From contig JBOEGG010000003.1 in the NCBI GenBank assembly GCA_050633285.1, positions 1 to 64,000 on the forward strand: a stretch of 64,000 nucleotides of DNA, in the 5' to 3' direction. A model generated the notes under the pieces. It was not told the DNA's origin. It did no database searches and was given only the letters and a program-made list of their open reading frames with translations. Shown here in pieces: positions 46,349-54,686 of the stretch. This stretch comes from UBA1672 sp050633285 (GTDB taxonomy: Bacteria > Pseudomonadota > Alphaproteobacteria > Micavibrionales > Micavibrionaceae). The translations under genes and the position numbers were made by a program. How positions within the stretch are numbered: position 1 is the stretch's first letter; each line of letters starts with the position of its first letter.

Positions 46349-46879
46349 TTACATATTATTTCTAATTAAATCAGTAGAAAACTGTACCCCCCCCCTCATA
46401 TTGCCAATAAACTCGTTAACCTCCTCTTCAGAAAATACTGGATTATATGTCTCGTTATTTTTCTTCACAGCCTCTAGATTATTACCGTAAAAAAGTTTTT
46501 GGTAAAACTTTTTTAACATAGATGTATTTAAACTAACCTCCTTACTCTTCTCAGGAAATATTCTGAACAAATCCTCTAAAAAGTTCCATCCTTCCAATAG
46601 CAAAACACAAACCTCTTCACTGATGCTTTCATTAGCTTTTAGGGAATTAACTGCACTATGAAGTCGATTAAAATCAACAATTACATTTACATCTTCCCAC
46701 TCAATGAAAAGTCCTAACTCTTTTGCACGAACACAAGCACTATCTTGAGTGCTTTCTGAAAAAAGTTTTTTTTCATTTAGCTTAAAAAAAACATCCCCGT
46801 CCTTTCCGTTAAACCAAAGTAGAATGACATCCCTGTCTTCTACTTTTAGAAAATACGGGTAATAAACCACATCACCCAT
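46349..46879 (-). CDS. Candidate immunity protein for the orphan Rhs tip
   Basis: 176 residues, acidic, soluble, no family I recognise. It starts at the base directly after the orphan tip's stop codon, the usual place for an Rhs immunity gene, and AGGAGGAG is just ahead of the ATG. Function is inferred from position only. Low GC content and codon use resemble other Rhs immunity genes. Confidence 0.6.
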   Translation of the reverse strand: MGDVVYYPYFLKVEDRDVILLWFNGKDGDVFFKLNEKKLFSESTQDSACVRAKELGLFIEWEDVNVIVDFNRLHSAVNSLKANESISEEVCVLLLEGWNFLEDLFRIFPEKSKEVSLNTSMLKKFYQKLFYGNNLEAVKKNNETYNPVFSEEEVNEFIGNMRGGVQFSTDLIRNNM

Positions 46880-47719
46880 CTATACTCCTCCTCTTTCACA
46901 GTTCTTTTTAATCTTACTATAATCAGACCCTGGGCCACGTTGACTATACTTTTTATGATCCCTACCAAATGTCTGCTCAAGAATACTTAAAGCGAATTCA
47001 TGGAAATTTTCATTAGGGTCTTTCTGATACCCCTCTTCATAAGAAGGAATATCATCAGCCTTTTCCTTACCACTTTTCTTAGACGCTTTGCCCATTTCAC
47101 TGCCTTGTGCCCCAGCAGGACCATCAACAGGAGGGCAATCTTGCCCAGGAAGCGTAGGAATACCTAGTATTTCTTCCCAGTTTTCTCCCAATATGTCAAT
47201 ACATAAGTCAGGGCGCAGAACACAGGCAGTTACTACCGCAGAACCATAATAAATACGTCCACCTATTCTGATCTGAGGAATCAACTGCCCTAATACCTTG
47301 CCTGCACCTCGCGTCCTTCTTATCCAATCTGACAAAATATCATCGACACCTGCGGTACCAGCCGTAAGCCCCTCAAGGTCTACATACATCACAGGATTGC
47401 CACCAACATAGGCGAAGGTGTTGAGGCCGCCGGATAGGCCGATGGGGTCGCTGGAGATATAGCGGCCTGTGGCTGGGTCGTAGTAGCGGTTCCAGTTATA
47501 GTGCAAACCACTTTCATTGTCCCAGTATTGACCTGCAAAGCGTAAATTTACCGTTTTGCTGCCTGTTGGTGTGCCGTTCCCAAACGCGTCACTATCCCAT
47601 GACCAGACACTTGAACCGCTTGTGTTACTCGCAATTCTTGGCGTGCCTAAATGGTCGGTGTGGAGATAGCTTACACTCTCACCTGTTGGAGCAACGCTCG
47701 CATTCGACAGTGGTAAAAA
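46880..47719 (-). pseudogene. Orphan Rhs C-terminal tip (displaced toxin module)
   Basis: The frame is open from a TGA at 47720-47722 to a stop at 46880. It begins inside the Rhs core (VWSWDSDAFGNGTPTGS, YWDNESGLHYNWNRYYDP, SSDPIGLSGGLNTFAYVGGNP) and has no good start codon before a TTG at 47506. About 314 bp (47384-47697) are nearly identical to 49418-49730 of the full rhs gene. After DLEGL the tip is unrelated to the resident one and ends in RGPGSDYSKIKKNCERGG. Such silent tips are known to replace the resident tip by recombination. The toxin activity is unknown. Confidence 0.75.
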
Positions 47720-47828
47720 TCACAATTTATACCAGTTGTGTCATACACATATTCGCCACGGAATACTCACTCTAAACTATCCACACTAATACAATTTCTA
47801 TTTGCAATAGCATGTTGAAATATTATTT

Positions 47829-47892
47829 CAAAAACTGGTATTTTTGCCCAACGTATAAGTGCACTCTTTCAGCACGGATTATACCAACATGG
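47829..47892. repeat. Tail element, copy D
   Basis: CAAAAACTGGTATTTTTG hairpin, then CAACGTATAAGTGCACTC (47849), TTTCAGCA and ATTATACCAACATGG. On the minus strand the end reads TTGGTATAAT, an extended -10-like box. No gene is seen in 47720-48070. Confidence 0.8.
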
Positions 47893-48022
47893 TTGTAGTA
47901 CAAAAATACACAAATTACGTGCCTATAAGTTAGACAATACCAAAACAAGGAGGATGAGTAGAGAAAAGCACAAAGATAAGGAGGGTACTATTGCGGTAAG
48001 GTTAAAACCGAGAAGGCAGACA

Positions 48023-48050
48023 TAAAAAAACCCGCCACTAGGACGGGTTT
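48023..48050 (-). terminator. Terminator of the TPR gene
   Basis: AAACCCG/CGGGTTT stem, loop including CCTAGTGG on the minus strand, seven T after it. Nearly identical to the terminator at 43157. Confidence 0.8.
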
Positions 48051-48070
48051 GAAACATAAATAAACTTAAG

Positions 48071-48544
48071 CTACTTACTTATACTCGATACAATATCTTC
48101 TTTTGAACACATCTTTCTATCAATTCTAATACTTACTTCTCCCCGAACATTTTTTAAAGAAGTAAGGCAGTCATCTATCAAATTAAGTTGTAGTTCAGAA
48201 TATGCCTTCAATAGATATAACGACTCCTCATAATAGTAATAAGAATTATCAATTCCCACCTGAATACCACTTTCAGCACATTCAATAACATTATCAAAAT
48301 AACCTAACTCTAATAACCATCTTGCTTTGTTGAAAAAAAAGACTGGCTCTTTATTTATGCTTATTGCTTTATCAATCAACGAGAAAGCTTCCTCCCATTT
48401 TCTTTCACGTGCAAAAAGCTTTGCTTTATTATGGTATGCACGGTAATCACACTCATCATCCCTAATAGCCCCATCACATAAATTATGAGCTTCAACATAT
48501 CTTTTTCTCTCATAAAGATCAGAAAACGATGAATTACTGTGCAT
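48071..48544 (-). CDS. Small TPR-like protein, possible accessory immunity protein
   Basis: 157 residues made of helical pairs: YVEAHNLCDGAIRDDECDYRAY, WEEAFSLIDKAISINKEP and YFDNVIECAESGIQ fit TPR repeats. No signal peptide. It lies between the rhs locus and the orphan tip, with its own terminator and tail element. TPR-type proteins are found among immunity or accessory genes of polymorphic toxin loci. This one may be left over from an earlier tip. The function is inferred from location. Confidence 0.5.
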   Translation of the reverse strand: MHSNSSFSDLYERKRYVEAHNLCDGAIRDDECDYRAYHNKAKLFARERKWEEAFSLIDKAISINKEPVFFFNKARWLLELGYFDNVIECAESGIQVGIDNSYYYYEESLYLLKAYSELQLNLIDDCLTSLKNVRGEVSIRIDRKMCSKEDIVSSISK

Positions 48545-48656
48545 ACTTACATCCCTAATTATTCAAGTTCACCTAATAACAACTCTATTACCACCGCATA
48601 CTTGGCTTACCAAGCCTTTCGCGCAATCATACAAATTAGAGCATAAAAGGCAGGTA

Positions 48657-48680
48657 TAAAAAAAGCCCCCGAAGGGGCTT
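48657..48680 (-). terminator. Terminator of the rhs-immunity unit
   Basis: AAGCCCC/GGGGCTT stem with a TTCG loop on the minus strand, followed by T-run, nine bases after the stop codon. Confidence 0.85.
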
Positions 48681-48688
48681 CAAGATTA

Positions 48689-48910
48689 TTAATCAAATCC
48701 ATCTGGCTTTAGTTCTGGATTATCTGCATATAGGGGGTTTAAGCCTTCAAGCAATAATTCTCCTAAAATTTTTGACATAGCACGTCTATACACTAAAAAG
48801 TCTTCTTCACTTCCATTTTCCTTAACATAAAGTATTGAAGCATTAATTTCAGAACTACAGTCTAACAGTATTTTATTAACACTCTTCGCTACATCTTTAT
48901 TTCTAATCAT
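48689..48910 (-). CDS. Candidate immunity protein of the resident Rhs tip
   Basis: 73 residues from the ATG at 48910, which overlaps the rhs stop as ATGA and has AAGAAGGG six bases upstream; a TTG two codons earlier is less likely. Mostly helical and acidic, ending PELKPDGFD. The size, overlap and shared terminator are what is expected of an immunity gene translated together with its toxin. No family assigned. Confidence 0.55.
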   Translation of the reverse strand: MIRNKDVAKSVNKILLDCSSEINASILYVKENGSEEDFLVYRRAMSKILGELLLEGLNPLYADNPELKPDGFD

Positions 48911-51900
48911 CGACAACCCTTCTTCTGCATATACTCATTAATACACTTAAAGAATGTAACTCCATAATCTGCCGTAGGTAAAGAACTTTCACAAAACAAG
49001 ATAGCTTCTTCTTTAACTTTCCTACAGTACTGACCATCATCTCCATCACCATCTCCATCAAAATCAGGATTTTCTACATCACTCCAAATTTCTTCCCAAT
49101 CTTTTGCAGTCATTCCTCCTTCTTTAGCTCCATCATCAGAAGTATTTGCAAGAGGTGGGCATTGACTATTAGCATAAGACAGGCAGATACTATGATCTAC
49201 AGCAGTAAAATAACTATCCATTATAACTGCCCTTCCAATCATGCACCCAGAATATATAGCCGCGCGCGCTGCACTTCTGGCAAGCTCTCTAATCTGCCGT
49301 CCAATTACATCACATTGTGCAGGTTCACAAGTAATACTGAAACTGCCAGCAGACGTTCCCACATTTAGCCCTCTCCCACCCAAACTAGTAGACATTCTCA
49401 ACCCTTCTGGATCGGTATGTATCACTGGATTAGCACCAACATAGGCGAAGGTGTTGAGGCCACCATCTAAGCCGATAGGGTCACTCGACACATAGCGGCC
49501 TGTCTTGGGGTCGTAGTAGCGGTTCCAGTTATAGTGCAAGCCGCTTTCATTGTCCCAGTATTGACCTGCAAAGCGTAAATTTACCGTTTTGCTGCCTGTT
49601 GGCGTACCATTACCGAACGCGTCACTATCCCATGACCAGACACTTGAACCGCTTGTGTTACTCGCAATTCTTGGTGTGCCTAAATGGTCGGTGTGGAGAT
49701 AGCTTACACTCTCACCTGTTGGAGCAACGCCGCCATCTATTTGCGCGATTGGAGAGCCATTCAGGTAAACATATTCACGCACCACGTTACCGAGTGCGTC
49801 ATATTCACCATAGAGCAACCCGCCTGCCCCATACACATAATGCGTGGTGTCTGTGCTTGTGACCTTTTTAACGCGTTGGTTATTCGCATCATAGGTGTAG
49901 GTTGCAACAATATTGCCGCCCATTGTGATGGTTTCAACATGTCCCGCCGCATCCACACCGTAGGAGCGCGTTACATCCTGCGTTAAATTACCTGCAACAT
50001 CCGTGGCGATAGAAGCGCCGTTTATGGTGCTTAGGCGGCTGCTGTCACTGGGGTAATTATAGGTGCTTAACGGGTCGCTTAAACGGTTGGCAATGGCATC
50101 ATAAGAATAGCTGCCGCCATTTTCATCCGTCAGACGATAGAGCGCATCATAAGTATAATTATCACTGCCCTTAACCGTGATATTACCCGCATTATCATAG
50201 GTATAGCCCTCATAAAACAGGCTGCCATGTTGTTTCGCGGTAAGTTGATAAGCCGTGTTATACGTATTGGTTAAGCTCACACCATTACCGTAACTTAGGC
50301 TCTCAACACCACCGAACGGTAGATATGCAATTGTGTTGGCGATACTCGTTGCGCTGCTATTTACATCGGCATCAACACTGCTTACTTGTGCATTTGCATT
50401 CAGGCCATAAGACACAATCCGGCTACTTGGCAAGACCATACCCGTTAACGTACCCGCCGCATCATACACATAGTTCATGGTGAAGCTTAAAGCGCCGCGC
50501 ATTTCGGTTACATCAGTTAAACGACCTTGTGCATCATAGATGTAATCAACACTGCCGCCTGCATCCGATACGCTGCATAAACGCCCCGTACCATAACCGC
50601 AACCGCTTGATGCGTCATAGGTAAAGCTCTGGTCTAGGCTGCTATCACTTGCGTAACTCGCGCTTGTGACACGGTTTAATGCGTCATAGCTATAGGTTAC
50701 AGTTTCGCCGCGCGCATCTGTGCGGGTTAACTGATTACCTGCCGCGTCATACGTATAAGTTACCGTACCTCTATCGGGGCTGATTTCGCTTAATACATCA
50801 CCAAACGCATTATACGTGTAATTGGTGGTGTTATTACGCGGGTCTGTCACCCCTGTGGTTTGGTCTAAGTCATTAAGAGCATTAGACGTTACACCGCTTA
50901 GCGCATCTGTTGAATTAACTAGACGATCAAGCCCGTCAAAGGCAAAAGTGGTGGCGTTTAAGTTGCCATCACGCACTTCTGTGACATTGCTGTTTACATC
51001 GTAGACGGTGGTTACGCTGTCGTTGTTTGCGTCTACACTTTCGATTATGCGTGAAAGCTCGTCGTAAAGCTGACTTTGCGAATAACGCAGAGTATTACCG
51101 CCGTCCTTGTAACTCGTGGTAAGAACATTACCCGCTACATCGTGGGTGTAGCTCATTGTGTTACCAAGTGCATCAGTCGTACTTACAAGCCTGCGCGCAT
51201 CATCATACACATAAGTAAGTGTTACACCGTTTGGACGGGTCACAGTTAAAACATTGCCGTTATCATCGTAAGTGTAGCTCGTTAAGGCTCCGGCAGTCGT
51301 TGAGCTTGCAACACGGCCTAACGCACTATAGGTCAAGGTGGTCACAACATTATTTGCATCTTCAACCGTTAACGGCCTATCTGCACTGTCAAAGCTTGTT
51401 GTTTCCGTTTCATGGCCTAATGCATTAGTAACTTTCGTTAAGCGCCCTTGGCTGTCGTAAGTGAAACTGGTTACATCCGTTACATCACCACGCGTACCAT
51501 CTACACTTGCAAGCTTACCAAGCACTGTATTACCGTTCGTATCCATTGTATCTGCATGATAACTATAAGTTACTGTGCGTGTCTCGCTTGTGTTGGTATC
51601 GGTCACACTCACCGAGGTAACACGGCCTTCCGCATCATAATCATAGTCTGTACTTTTACCCGTTTCGCTAATTACATCAGCTAAACGGTAATCAAGCTCG
51701 TGACTATAGCTCGTTGTGCGCGCTACACCGTTGGCATCTTCGGTCATACTCGTAACAAGTCCACGATCATCATGCGTATAGCTTGTAACATTACCAAGCC
51801 AGTCGGTTTTACTACTCATAAAACCACGATCATCATACGCATAAGCTTTATTTGCCGCCGCGCAATTCGTGGATTGATGCCCCTCAACACCAATAATCTT

Positions 51901-53892
51901 ACGTACTCCATTAATTGTATCGAAGCTGTAAGTTGTCTGTTTACCCAGTGGGTTCGTCGTAGTTGTCGTACCGTCTGTATTATAAGAAATGGTGTAATTA
52001 TCTACCCCTCCTACATGCTCGGAACTCACCGCCCGCCCTACTGTGTCATACGCATAAGTTGCATAACGAACGCCTTTTTCATCCGTGATACCCGTTAACG
52101 CATTTACATGGTTGCTATCTTCATAATGATAAGTTCGCACTTCACTATCCGGCTTAGTCACACTGGTTAGGTTGTCATTACCATCATAACCGTAAATGAA
52201 CGTACCAACAGGCGTAACAACACTTGACACCAGATCAGAGCCATTATAGCTAAACGTAAGACTGTCGCCCTCTTCATCTGTAACACTGCTTAAACGATCA
52301 GAACCGTCATACGATAAATCAACCGCTTCACCGCCGCGATATTCAATACGCGTAAGCTTACCACTGCTATCGTAGTGCTCTTTCGTATCAGCATTCGTCG
52401 TATAAATATAACCACCTGTAACTGCTTCTAACGTACTGGTTATATCAATATCAACCGCCTCATAGTCACCATTACTTAGCTCACGAAACGCAGTCGTTAC
52501 CCCACTTCCATCAGTAACATCAATCGTTGCCAACTGTCCTGTAACATCAATATCCGTACCGCTTAAACCATCCAGAATATTAAAAGTACGGTTATAATTA
52601 TGTGTCCAACGTGCTCCAATCACATCATTCGTCCATGTACTATCGCTGCGATAGCCCCGTGTAAATGATAAAACGCCATCCGCATAATCCCCCTCACCTT
52701 GCGCTTTAAAGCCAAGAGCAAAGTTAATAGGATTACCTGCAAATTTATTAGCGCTACACTGACCGCCGCCGCCAAATGCATTCGTACCGGACGGTAAACC
52801 ATACCCACCACTACGCCCTGTTCCATCGCCACCTAAAGCAGTTTCCGAAGACGTTACAACCGAAGTTACAGCACCACTTTCCTCTTTAGTAACATCAATG
52901 CTTTCTGTCTCTGTTTCTGTAGCAGCAACAACGATCGTTTCTGGACGTCCGCGACCACACCCCGGAAAGTTACCAGACGCGCTAAAACATTTCATGCCAG
53001 ATGGAAGGGTAATTTTCCACGATAAATCAAGTGTGCCCTTGCGTGTTCTTACATGCCGCTCTACACCATCCACATCAATAAAATACTCTCGACTTGGAAC
53101 ACCAAGATGGCTTGCCTTAACCATCGTTGTAAAAGCCGCACGCGTCCCCTTAACCTTAAAAGCTCCAGTAATACAATGATTACTACTTCCTGCTACAGAA
53201 GGTATATTGTGGCTAGTCGGCGTATTATAAACAACACTATCAGGACTATATTCAACAGCATTCGCCCAATAACTATATAATCCCGTACCCCCATAAGTCG
53301 CAGAAAAACTCCCTGCTCCACCATCATTTTGATACACAGCTTTAATATCACTAGACGACCTACCACAAACCTTAAATGGTACAGTTACCAAATCACTTGC
53401 TGCCGCATCTAATCCCTGATCCTCAAACCATAAGGCATCCCCTGACGCAAAATAAGCTGTACTTTTTACACCATTATTTGGCCTGTGACGCTGACTTACA
53501 TTTAAACTTGCACTACCTGAGGAACTACCAGACGATAAAGCAGAACCAATAACATGATAATGTGGCCCTCCGCTGTAGTCAGACGAGGCAACAGAAAAAC
53601 TCTCACTCGTCTCGCCAGTATTAAAATAATTATATGGATGCTGCGTATTGCCACCATAATAATTATACGGCGTAACCCAATCCTTACTTGTAATCTCACG
53701 ATTACACACCGAACCACTATTTGAATATACATTAGCATAAACACCATAAACAGGAACGCCACCCCCTTGCCGTACATTAAACCCTGAATTTGGAGCTGGA
53801 CTATAAGAAGTAGCACAAGCGGCTTGTGCTTGTCCTCCAAACGAAAACAACCCAGCCAATCCAATGGCTGAGCTTAATAATAAGCGTTTCAT
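48907..53892 (-). CDS. Sec-exported Rhs/YD-repeat polymorphic toxin
   Basis: 1661 residues. Signal peptide (1-24, ending GGQAQA), unassigned N-terminal region (25-380), a DUF6531-like start (NPINFALGFKAQGEGDY), about 1000 residues of YD repeats (YDDRGRV/TSYTYDDNGNV-type), then the conserved core YLHTDHLGTPR through SSDPIGLDGGLNTFAYVGANP ending DPEGL near residue 1498. The variable tip (about 1499-1661) has a DFDGDGDGDDG calcium-loop-like segment and a cysteine-rich end (YCRKVK, LFCESS, FKCINE, KKGCR). Strong AGGAG before the ATG. Export by Sec rather than type VI secretion is implied. The toxin activity of the tip is unknown. Confidence 0.88.
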   Translation of the reverse strand: MKRLLLSSAIGLAGLFSFGGQAQAACATSYSPAPNSGFNVRQGGGVPVYGVYANVYSNSGSVCNREITSKDWVTPYNYYGGNTQHPYNYFNTGETSESFSVASSDYSGGPHYHVIGSALSSGSSSGSASLNVSQRHRPNNGVKSTAYFASGDALWFEDQGLDAAASDLVTVPFKVCGRSSSDIKAVYQNDGGAGSFSATYGGTGLYSYWANAVEYSPDSVVYNTPTSHNIPSVAGSSNHCITGAFKVKGTRAAFTTMVKASHLGVPSREYFIDVDGVERHVRTRKGTLDLSWKITLPSGMKCFSASGNFPGCGRGRPETIVVAATETETESIDVTKEESGAVTSVVTSSETALGGDGTGRSGGYGLPSGTNAFGGGGQCSANKFAGNPINFALGFKAQGEGDYADGVLSFTRGYRSDSTWTNDVIGARWTHNYNRTFNILDGLSGTDIDVTGQLATIDVTDGSGVTTAFRELSNGDYEAVDIDITSTLEAVTGGYIYTTNADTKEHYDSSGKLTRIEYRGGEAVDLSYDGSDRLSSVTDEEGDSLTFSYNGSDLVSSVVTPVGTFIYGYDGNDNLTSVTKPDSEVRTYHYEDSNHVNALTGITDEKGVRYATYAYDTVGRAVSSEHVGGVDNYTISYNTDGTTTTTNPLGKQTTYSFDTINGVRKIIGVEGHQSTNCAAANKAYAYDDRGFMSSKTDWLGNVTSYTHDDRGLVTSMTEDANGVARTTSYSHELDYRLADVISETGKSTDYDYDAEGRVTSVSVTDTNTSETRTVTYSYHADTMDTNGNTVLGKLASVDGTRGDVTDVTSFTYDSQGRLTKVTNALGHETETTSFDSADRPLTVEDANNVVTTLTYSALGRVASSTTAGALTSYTYDDNGNVLTVTRPNGVTLTYVYDDARRLVSTTDALGNTMSYTHDVAGNVLTTSYKDGGNTLRYSQSQLYDELSRIIESVDANNDSVTTVYDVNSNVTEVRDGNLNATTFAFDGLDRLVNSTDALSGVTSNALNDLDQTTGVTDPRNNTTNYTYNAFGDVLSEISPDRGTVTYTYDAAGNQLTRTDARGETVTYSYDALNRVTSASYASDSSLDQSFTYDASSGCGYGTGRLCSVSDAGGSVDYIYDAQGRLTDVTEMRGALSFTMNYVYDAAGTLTGMVLPSSRIVSYGLNANAQVSSVDADVNSSATSIANTIAYLPFGGVESLSYGNGVSLTNTYNTAYQLTAKQHGSLFYEGYTYDNAGNITVKGSDNYTYDALYRLTDENGGSYSYDAIANRLSDPLSTYNYPSDSSRLSTINGASIATDVAGNLTQDVTRSYGVDAAGHVETITMGGNIVATYTYDANNQRVKKVTSTDTTHYVYGAGGLLYGEYDALGNVVREYVYLNGSPIAQIDGGVAPTGESVSYLHTDHLGTPRIASNTSGSSVWSWDSDAFGNGTPTGSKTVNLRFAGQYWDNESGLHYNWNRYYDPKTGRYVSSDPIGLDGGLNTFAYVGANPVIHTDPEGLRMSTSLGGRGLNVGTSAGSFSITCEPAQCDVIGRQIRELARSAARAAIYSGCMIGRAVIMDSYFTAVDHSICLSYANSQCPPLANTSDDGAKEGGMTAKDWEEIWSDVENPDFDGDGDGDDGQYCRKVKEEAILFCESSLPTADYGVTFFKCINEYMQKKGCR

Positions 53893-53933
53893 AGCTTATA
53901 TCTCCTATAACGATTTAAAGAAAATTCAGTTTA

Positions 53934-53970
53934 CAAGGAATAGAACACAACCCTTGCAACTCTCATTATA
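53934..53970 (-). promoter_or_regulatory. Promoter -10 box and dyad of rhs
   Basis: Minus-strand TATAAT at 53965-53970, then dyad CAAGG-N13-CCTTG at 53934-53956. The dyad sequence differs from the other copies but is still self-complementary and equally placed. Confidence 0.5.
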
Positions 53971-54075
53971 GACCCAATAAAAAGACAATGCCTGAAAGTT
54001 CAATAGCACTTTTAGAATATTTTCTTATAAAAGCTGTACACCTTATAACTAAATAATATAGATCAACATTTGAAA

Positions 54076-54091
54076 TTGGCACGATACTTGA
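54076..54091 (+). promoter_or_regulatory. Sigma-54-like promoter, copy 4
   Basis: Identical TTGGCACGATACTTGA although the sequence just left of it has drifted, suggesting selection on the element. Confidence 0.45.
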
Positions 54092-54094
54092 CGA

Positions 54095-54196
54095 CCATAG
54101 GGCAGCTTCTTTTTTATTGTCTGGATAGATGAGCACATCACAAAGTGATGTATATAGCGAAGAAGGGAAGACGATCAAAAAGAAGCTGCCCTATGG
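54095..54196 (+). ncRNA. Candidate structured RNA, copy 4
   Basis: 102-bp hairpin with intact 20-bp arms and inner stem (loop AAA). A rightward transcript would run toward the minus-strand tRNA-Pro. Confidence 0.35.
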
Positions 54197-54529
54197 CACA
54201 CACCCAGATTCAATAAATAACATTCGGCTACTTTTAACGATTTTTATTTTTAAGATTTTAAGAAAAGAAAAAGAATTATTTTAGATATGCTTGCGCACAT
54301 CTAAATTGGATCTATATTGCTTTCGCAATGGCATTATAGCCCTTCCGCCGAGGTATTACTGATACTTACACGTTTATTATCGTACTCAGGGATTGGGTAA
54401 CGAAAGTAAAAAATCGCATGTCTGGATCGGATTAAATAACTCGGATTTAGCATCGCAGGTCGCACTTCTCGGTCACACCATGCACCTGCTAAACTTAAAG
54501 CATTGAAATATATATAAGATTTTAAATAA

Positions 54530-54607
54530 TGGTCGGAACGAGAGGATTTGAACCTCCGACCCCTAAGCCCCCAGCTTAGTGCGCTAACCAGGCTGCGCCA
54601 CGTTCCG
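54530..54607 (-). tRNA. tRNA-Pro (anticodon GGG)
   Basis: Minus-strand cloverleaf: CGGAACG/CGTTCCG acceptor, D-arm GCGC-containing with GGTTAGCGC, anticodon stem CTAAG/CTTAG with loop CTGGGGG (anticodon GGG), T-loop TTCAAAT, encoded CCA at 54530-54532. Its 3' 28 bases are duplicated at 46149, so it served as an integration target. Confidence 0.95.
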
Positions 54608-54686
54608 ATACCGATGTGGTTTTACAAAATAGAAGAGTGAAATGCAATGCCCTTCATATAGAAAAAAGCAACAAGCAACATTAAAA

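Larger units (their letters stand above)
53893..54358. repeat. Repeated upstream module, copy 4
   Basis: The part next to the rhs gene has diverged, but position and spacing of the -10 box, sigma-54-like element and hairpin are kept, and from CTTATAACTAAATAATATA outward it matches copy 3 through GAGGTATTA. Positions 54359-54529, up to tRNA-Pro, show no gene. Confidence 0.88.

Noticed and set aside
31323..47892. Tail elements as integron attC sites or a CRISPR array
   Set aside because: There are no R'/R'' core sites or integrase, and the copies are kilobases apart with no regular spacers. No CRISPR array was seen anywhere in the window.
49162..53280. Several open frames on the plus strand across the rhs gene
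   Set aside because: They are opposite-strand shadows of the YD repeats, with repetitive His/Arg/Thr-rich composition and no start signals.
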